From contig JAHEKO010000047.1 in the NCBI GenBank assembly GCA_024638355.1, positions 1-8,095 of the forward strand: DNA of 8,095 nt. The letters run 5' to 3'. The stretch is from Acidobacteriota bacterium. Its GTDB lineage: Bacteria > Acidobacteriota > Thermoanaerobaculia > Multivoradales > JAHEKO01. Both the position numbers and the translations under genes were made by a program. The notes under the pieces were generated by a model. It was not told the origin of the DNA and did no database searches. It saw only the letters and a list, made by a program, of their open reading frames with translations. Shown piece after piece: positions 5,434-8,095 of this stretch (within the stretch, counting starts at the first letter, position 1; each line of letters starts with the position of its first letter).

Positions 5434-6462
5434 TCAGTCCTTCTTGGGTGGAGCGAAACGATTCCGCCGATAGCGCACCCGGCCGAGCCAGTAGGGCTCG
5501 CCCATCGGGTGCTTCTCCTTCCGGGGGCGGTAGGAGCCGTCGACGTGGCCGCCGTCGAGCAGAAACGTGAAGAGAGCCGTGGCGGCGACCCGGTGGGCGA
5601 TCTCGCTCGGGTGCGAGTCGACGCCGGGGTAGGTCGCCATGCGGACGGGGCTCGTGTTCCGGAACTCGTCGAGCAGGTCGAGATAGGGAACCCCCGCGTC
5701 GCTCAGGACCTGCGCGATCCGCTCGTGCGGCATCTCCAGCGGATAGTCGGGACCCAGCGCGAACATGTTGGGCCAGATCACCGCCACCAGGCCCACCTCG
5801 CGGGCACGGGTCTTCCGGGCGAACGTGCGTATCGCGCGTTTGAACTTCTTGAAACCCTCGTAGTCCGGCGCGAACAGGTACTCGAGCTGCTCGTCGAGAC
5901 TCAAGTTGTTGCGCGCGCTCTCGTATCGCAGGTAGAGCCAGGCGAGCGCCCGTGAGCTTGTCAGCGCCTGGAGCCGCCACCCGGTTGGCGAGGAGGTAAA
6001 GCGGGCGGCGAACTCCTCATCGCCCGGGACCTCCGTATCGTTGAGGAAGATGCCCAGGATGATGAGGTCCGCTTCCCAGTCGAGGGCCCAATCCAGAAGC
6101 TCGAGCTGCTGGAAGGTCGTCGTGCCGTTCTTCGCGAAGGCGCCGACCTTGGCCGGCCGGGCGCCCTCGTTCAGGTTGAGGAGGTGCTCCAGGCGCTGCA
6201 CGTAGCCGTCGTACCACTGGTTGGAGAAGTTGTTGGTGAACGAGTCGCCGATCACCGCCACCGTCAGCACGTCGTCTTCGTTTCGCGCCCACGGGTTGCG
6301 CCGGCCCACGTCGGGCGAAAACCGCAGCGCCGACCGGTCGTAGGTCGGATCCAACTCGGCCGGACCCCCCAACCCGGTGACGCGAAGCGCCACTTCGAAC
6401 ACACCCAGCCCGAGGCCGAGTCCGAAGAGGACCAGGCCCACGATCATGACGAAGCGCTTCAT
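5434..6462 (-). CDS. SGNH-hydrolase-like protein with N-terminal membrane anchor
   Basis: A 342-residue protein. Residues 4-26 (FVMIVGLVLFGLGLGLGVFEVA) are a membrane anchor or signal, followed by a periplasmic SGNH/GDSL-type domain. Block I is VAVIGDSFTNN with nucleophile Ser74, block II is AKNGTTT (around Gly113), block III is LGIFLND with Asn141, and block V is DSHPS with Asp282 and His284. All catalytic positions appear present. Such proteins are esterases or O-acyl transferases acting on lipids or glycans; the substrate is unknown. The C-terminus is basic (RVRYRRNRFAPPKKD). ATG 6462 fits the anchor, but its Shine-Dalgarno is poor: GAGGG lies 13 nt upstream. The start overlaps the stop of a 7-codon open frame. 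It follows the VOC gene by 41 bp and is probably in the same transcript. Confidence 0.88.
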   Translation of the reverse strand: MKRFVMIVGLVLFGLGLGLGVFEVALRVTGLGGPAELDPTYDRSALRFSPDVGRRNPWARNEDDVLTVAVIGDSFTNNFSNQWYDGYVQRLEHLLNLNEGARPAKVGAFAKNGTTTFQQLELLDWALDWEADLIILGIFLNDTEVPGDEEFAARFTSSPTGWRLQALTSSRALAWLYLRYESARNNLSLDEQLEYLFAPDYEGFKKFKRAIRTFARKTRAREVGLVAVIWPNMFALGPDYPLEMPHERIAQVLSDAGVPYLDLLDEFRNTSPVRMATYPGVDSHPSEIAHRVAATALFTFLLDGGHVDGSYRPRKEKHPMGEPYWLGRVRYRRNRFAPPKKD

Positions 6463-6503
6463 TCTGCTGGAGTGGCCCTCATTCTCGCTCGCCGCGCCGG
6501 CGC

Positions 6504-6890
6504 TCACTCGGCCTGATAGATCTGGATCAGGTTTCCGCAGGTGTCGTCGAACGCCGCCAGCACCGTGTCGCCCATGGGAGTGGGATCGGTGGTGAAGACC
6601 ACGCCCGCGGCCTTCAGGCGGGCGGCTTCGGCTTCCACGTCCTTGGCCGCGAAAGAGGCCTGCGGGATGCCGTCGGCCTTGAGGGCTTTCTGATAGGCCA
6701 CCGCGGCGGGGTGGGCGTTGGGCTCGAGGACCAGCTCGGCGCCCGCGGGATCCTCCGGCGAGACCACGGTCAGCCAGCGGAACTCGCCCATCGGCAGGTC
6801 GACCTTCTTCTGAAAACCGAGCACCTCGGTGTAGAAGGCCAGGGCCTTGTCCTGGTCCTCGACGAGCACGTTGTTCAAGGCGATACGCAT
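6504..6890 (-). CDS. VOC (glyoxalase/bleomycin resistance) superfamily protein
   Basis: A 128-residue cytosolic protein made of two beta-alpha-beta-beta-beta modules. Module 1 opens NNVLVEDQDKALAFYTEVLGF (6-26) and contains FRWLTVVSPEDPAGAELVLEP (38-57). Module 2 opens PQASFAAKDVEAEAARLKAAGVVF and closes with FDDTCGNLIQIYQ (114-126), all typical of VOC proteins. The usual first-strand His metal ligand is not present (Asn6/Asn7); Glu56 and Gln123 occupy other ligand-type places, so metal dependence and true glyoxalase I activity are doubtful. It could be a dioxygenase-like, binding or resistance protein. GGAGGAG lies 5 nt before the ATG, a very strong ribosome site. A TATACT -10-like box lies about 64 bp upstream of the ATG. 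Confidence 0.9.
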   Translation of the reverse strand: MRIALNNVLVEDQDKALAFYTEVLGFQKKVDLPMGEFRWLTVVSPEDPAGAELVLEPNAHPAAVAYQKALKADGIPQASFAAKDVEAEAARLKAAGVVFTTDPTPMGDTVLAAFDDTCGNLIQIYQAE

Positions 6891-6953
6891 GGGATCTCCT
6901 CCGGCCTGAAGTGCATGGGAAGGCGCGTGGCCGCGATGTGTGACGGTGCGGGA

Positions 6954-6981
6954 AGTATACCGGCGAACGACGCGCGGACAC
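6954..6981 (-). promoter_or_regulatory. Candidate promoter for the VOC-SGNH-DinB genes
   Basis: On the minus strand TATACT (6959-6954) matches the sigma-70 -10 consensus at five of six bases. GTGTCC (6981-6976) is a weak -35, three of six, with a 16-nt spacer. Transcription would begin near 6947 and leave a leader of roughly 57 nt before the VOC ATG. This is a motif match only. Confidence 0.35.
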
Positions 6982-7075
6982 GCTCGACACCGGGCCCACG
7001 GCCTACTGGACCGGCGAGTTCGGCGCCGGACTGGCGCTGGCGGCCGTGCTGGTCGCCTGGATCGTCCGCCGGCTG

Positions 7076-7093
7076 CCGCGGCCCGCGCCGCGG
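7076..7093 (-). terminator. GC-rich hairpin downstream of the CAT-like gene
   Basis: CCGCGGC (7076-7082) and GCCGCGG (7087-7093) form a perfect 7-bp all-GC stem with a 4-nt loop, about 29 nt past the CAT-like stop codon on the minus strand. There is no following U-tract, so if it stops transcription it is not a textbook intrinsic terminator. Confidence 0.35.
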
Positions 7094-7122
7094 GAAGCGA
7101 ATCTCCGGCGCGAAGGTTCAGC

Positions 7123-7740
7123 TCAGGCCTCGGCGCTCTCGAAGCACTCGACGGCGCGCTCGTAGAGCTCGCCCAGGGCGCGACCGTCGATGAAGGCGTG
7201 GTTGACCTGGACGCCGACCGGCACCCAGAGCTCGCCGCCTTCGCGGAACGGCTTGCCGAACCCGACCCGTGGAGCGCCGTCGGTCGGGTCGTCGCTGGCG
7301 TGCGTGAGGCCGGTGAACGGGATCCCGGGAATGGCGGTGTAGTAGATGTAGATCTCCGAGTGCCGCTCGCGGAGATCCGCCCCAGCATCGGGCGGCGGCA
7401 TCGCCGCCTCGGCGTTGAATCGCGCGGCGTCGGACGTGTAGTCGAAGAAGGCGAAGCCGAACCGGCCGCCCGCGGCCGGCACCGTGAGGCCGGGATGGAT
7501 GACGTCGTGGAGAACGATCTCGCCGTCGCGCAGCCGGTAGCGGAAGTCCTCCAGCGGCTGGACGGCCCGGGTGAAGAAGTAGCAGAGATTGAGGTAGACC
7601 CTCCAGCCCCGCTCGTCGAGGAGAGCCTTCAGCCGGCCGAACGGCAGCTTGAAGGAGACCGAATAGAAGGGATTGCGGTAGGCGCGAAAGAACTCGAAGG
7701 TCTCGCTGCGATAGTAGTCGTCGACGATGCGATAGCCCAC
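7123..7740 (-). CDS. Chloramphenicol acetyltransferase-fold protein
   Basis: A 205-residue protein of the CAT-like acyltransferase family, close to the usual CAT length of about 215. The diagnostic C-terminal motif is VNHAFIDGRALGELYE (179-194), with His181 as the likely catalytic base and Asp185 as the structural Asp of HHxxxDG; the first His of the motif is Asn180. N-terminal YRNPFYSVSFKL and FFTRAVQPLEDFRYRL (55-70) also fit the family. The region aligned to the CAT serine that stabilises the intermediate (WxSFTS in classical enzymes) reads IPGIPFTGLTHA here, so Ser and Trp appear replaced. True chloramphenicol resistance is therefore unlikely; acetyl transfer to another acceptor is possible. 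The start is GTG 7740, with GGGAG 6 nt upstream. It is divergent from the coiled-coil gene at 7801. Confidence 0.85.
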   Translation of the reverse strand: MGYRIVDDYYRSETFEFFRAYRNPFYSVSFKLPFGRLKALLDERGWRVYLNLCYFFTRAVQPLEDFRYRLRDGEIVLHDVIHPGLTVPAAGGRFGFAFFDYTSDAARFNAEAAMPPPDAGADLRERHSEIYIYYTAIPGIPFTGLTHASDDPTDGAPRVGFGKPFREGGELWVPVGVQVNHAFIDGRALGELYERAVECFESAEA

Positions 7741-7748
7741 CGGAAGCT

Positions 7749-7767
7749 CCCAACTTGGGCAATTGTA
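7749..7767 (-). promoter_or_regulatory. CAT-like gene promoter element with operator-like palindrome
   Basis: On the minus strand TACAAT (7767-7762) is one base off the -10 consensus; no good -35 is seen at 16-18 nt. It would give a leader of only about 15 nt. Immediately downstream CCCAACTTGGG (7749-7759) is a perfect palindrome around one central base, touching the Shine-Dalgarno. It could be a repressor site or a small hairpin; this is inference. Confidence 0.3.
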
Positions 7768-7800
7768 GCCGCGAGGTCACGGGCGGGTAGGATCCACGGC

Positions 7801-8095
7801 ATGCGGAAACTTCGATTGGTGCCGATGTTCGCCCTCTTGCCGCTCCTTGTCAGCGGTGGGCTCGGAGCTCAGACGACTCCCGAGGAGTTCGCGCGGCAGG
7901 CGGAGATCCTGGAACGCGACCTCGACGACGTATTCGCCGCCCGCGAGCGGGCGCGGGGAGCCGTCGACGAGCTGCGCGCGCTCAACAACCAGCTCACCGA
8001 GCTGCTCGGCGATCTCGACACCCCAGTCTCCGAGATGCGTAGGCTGGAGGGGCGGATCGCGACCGCGCTCGACCGCGCCTACCAGAGCCTCCAGG
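7801..8095 (+). CDS. Exported coiled-coil protein, N-terminal part (partial)
   Basis: An open frame runs from ATG 7801 to the window edge: 98 codons plus one base, with no stop. Residues 1-23 (MRKLRLVPMFALLPLLVSGG then LGA) form a Sec signal peptide with a probable cleavage after LGA, before QTTPEEF. The following residues to 98 are rich in Glu, Arg, Leu and Ala with heptad-like spacing (ARQAEILERDLDDVFAARER, ELRALNNQLTELLGDLD), indicating a coiled coil. The product is probably periplasmic or outer-membrane associated, but its C-terminal domain is outside the window and the family is unknown. AGGA lies 8 nt before the ATG. It is divergent from the CAT-like gene, sharing a 60-bp intergenic region. 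Confidence 0.8.
   Translation, partial: MRKLRLVPMFALLPLLVSGGLGAQTTPEEFARQAEILERDLDDVFAARERARGAVDELRALNNQLTELLGDLDTPVSEMRRLEGRIATALDRAYQSLQ

Larger units (their letters stand above)
6944..7165 (+). pseudogene. Possible C-terminal remnant of a membrane protein
   Basis: After an in-frame TGA (6941-6943) a frame stays open to TAG 7163-7165. It has no plausible start codon or Shine-Dalgarno. Its middle reads TAYWTGEFGAGLALAAVLVA then WIVRRLPRPAPREA, which looks like a final transmembrane helix with a positively charged tail. It fills the 232-bp gap between the CAT-like and VOC genes and ends antisense to the CAT-like 3' end. It may be the eroded end of a lost gene; chance in GC-rich DNA cannot be excluded. 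Confidence 0.25.

Noticed and set aside
4754..5980. 408-codon minus-strand open frame
   Set aside because: Arg/Pro/Gly-rich shadow frame overlapping the well-supported DinB-like and SGNH genes in another frame; typical of GC-rich DNA.
6463..6999. Upstream extension of the SGNH frame
   Set aside because: It overlaps the VOC gene out of frame; the true start is ATG 6462 with the membrane anchor.
1..8095. Defence system, prophage, insertion sequence, CRISPR array or RNA gene
   Set aside because: No transposase, integrase, nuclease-helicase pair, regularly spaced repeats or tRNA/rRNA-like sequence was seen; the genes are ordinary metabolic, repair and envelope families.

Overview
This is an 8.1-kb piece of a high-GC bacterial chromosome carrying ordinary single-copy housekeeping and accessory genes. 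I see no phage, transposase, CRISPR, tRNA or rRNA. Canonical Shine-Dalgarno sites precede most genes, and two start with lipoprotein signal peptides, so the host is a Gram-negative-type bacterium. The mix (DUF3303, DUF4440 lipoprotein, ClbS/DfsB-like protein, VOC protein, SGNH protein) is the sort seen in soil or metagenomic Acidobacteriota and similar phyla. That placement is a guess; no marker gene is present.

Left block (1-2085), all on the minus strand: an SDR oxidoreductase (2085-1318), a DUF3303 protein (1235-939), a SnoaL/DUF4440-like lipoprotein (777-280) and the first 17 codons of another lipoprotein (53 to beyond the edge). The SDR is the most unusual start in the window. Its Rossmann glycine motif and Shine-Dalgarno site force initiation at an ATT codon (or possibly CTG).

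Middle (2086-3289): a plus-strand membrane-anchored alpha/beta hydrolase is divergent from the SDR and overlaps tail-to-tail by 27 bp with the next minus-strand gene.

Right block (7740-3263), all on the minus strand and in transcription order: a CAT-fold acetyltransferase-like protein, a VOC/glyoxalase-like protein, an SGNH-hydrolase-like protein with an N-terminal membrane anchor, a DinB/ClbS-DfsB-like protein, an atypical Fpg/Nei glycosylase and a five-helix membrane protein. VOC, SGNH and DinB are spaced 41-42 bp apart and look co-transcribed. A divergent plus-strand gene for an exported coiled-coil protein starts at 7801 and runs off the edge.

No obvious multi-gene novel system is present. 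The points most worth a second look are the ATT-start SDR, the Fpg-like protein that lacks the N-terminal catalytic proline but keeps the H2TH and zinc-finger signatures, its position next to a ClbS-like protein, and a 23-bp exact repeat linking the hydrolase 3' end to the DinB-Fpg intergenic gap. No gene-free stretch exceeds 300 bp. The longest are 54-279 and 6891-7122, and each holds a short open frame that may be a gene remnant.
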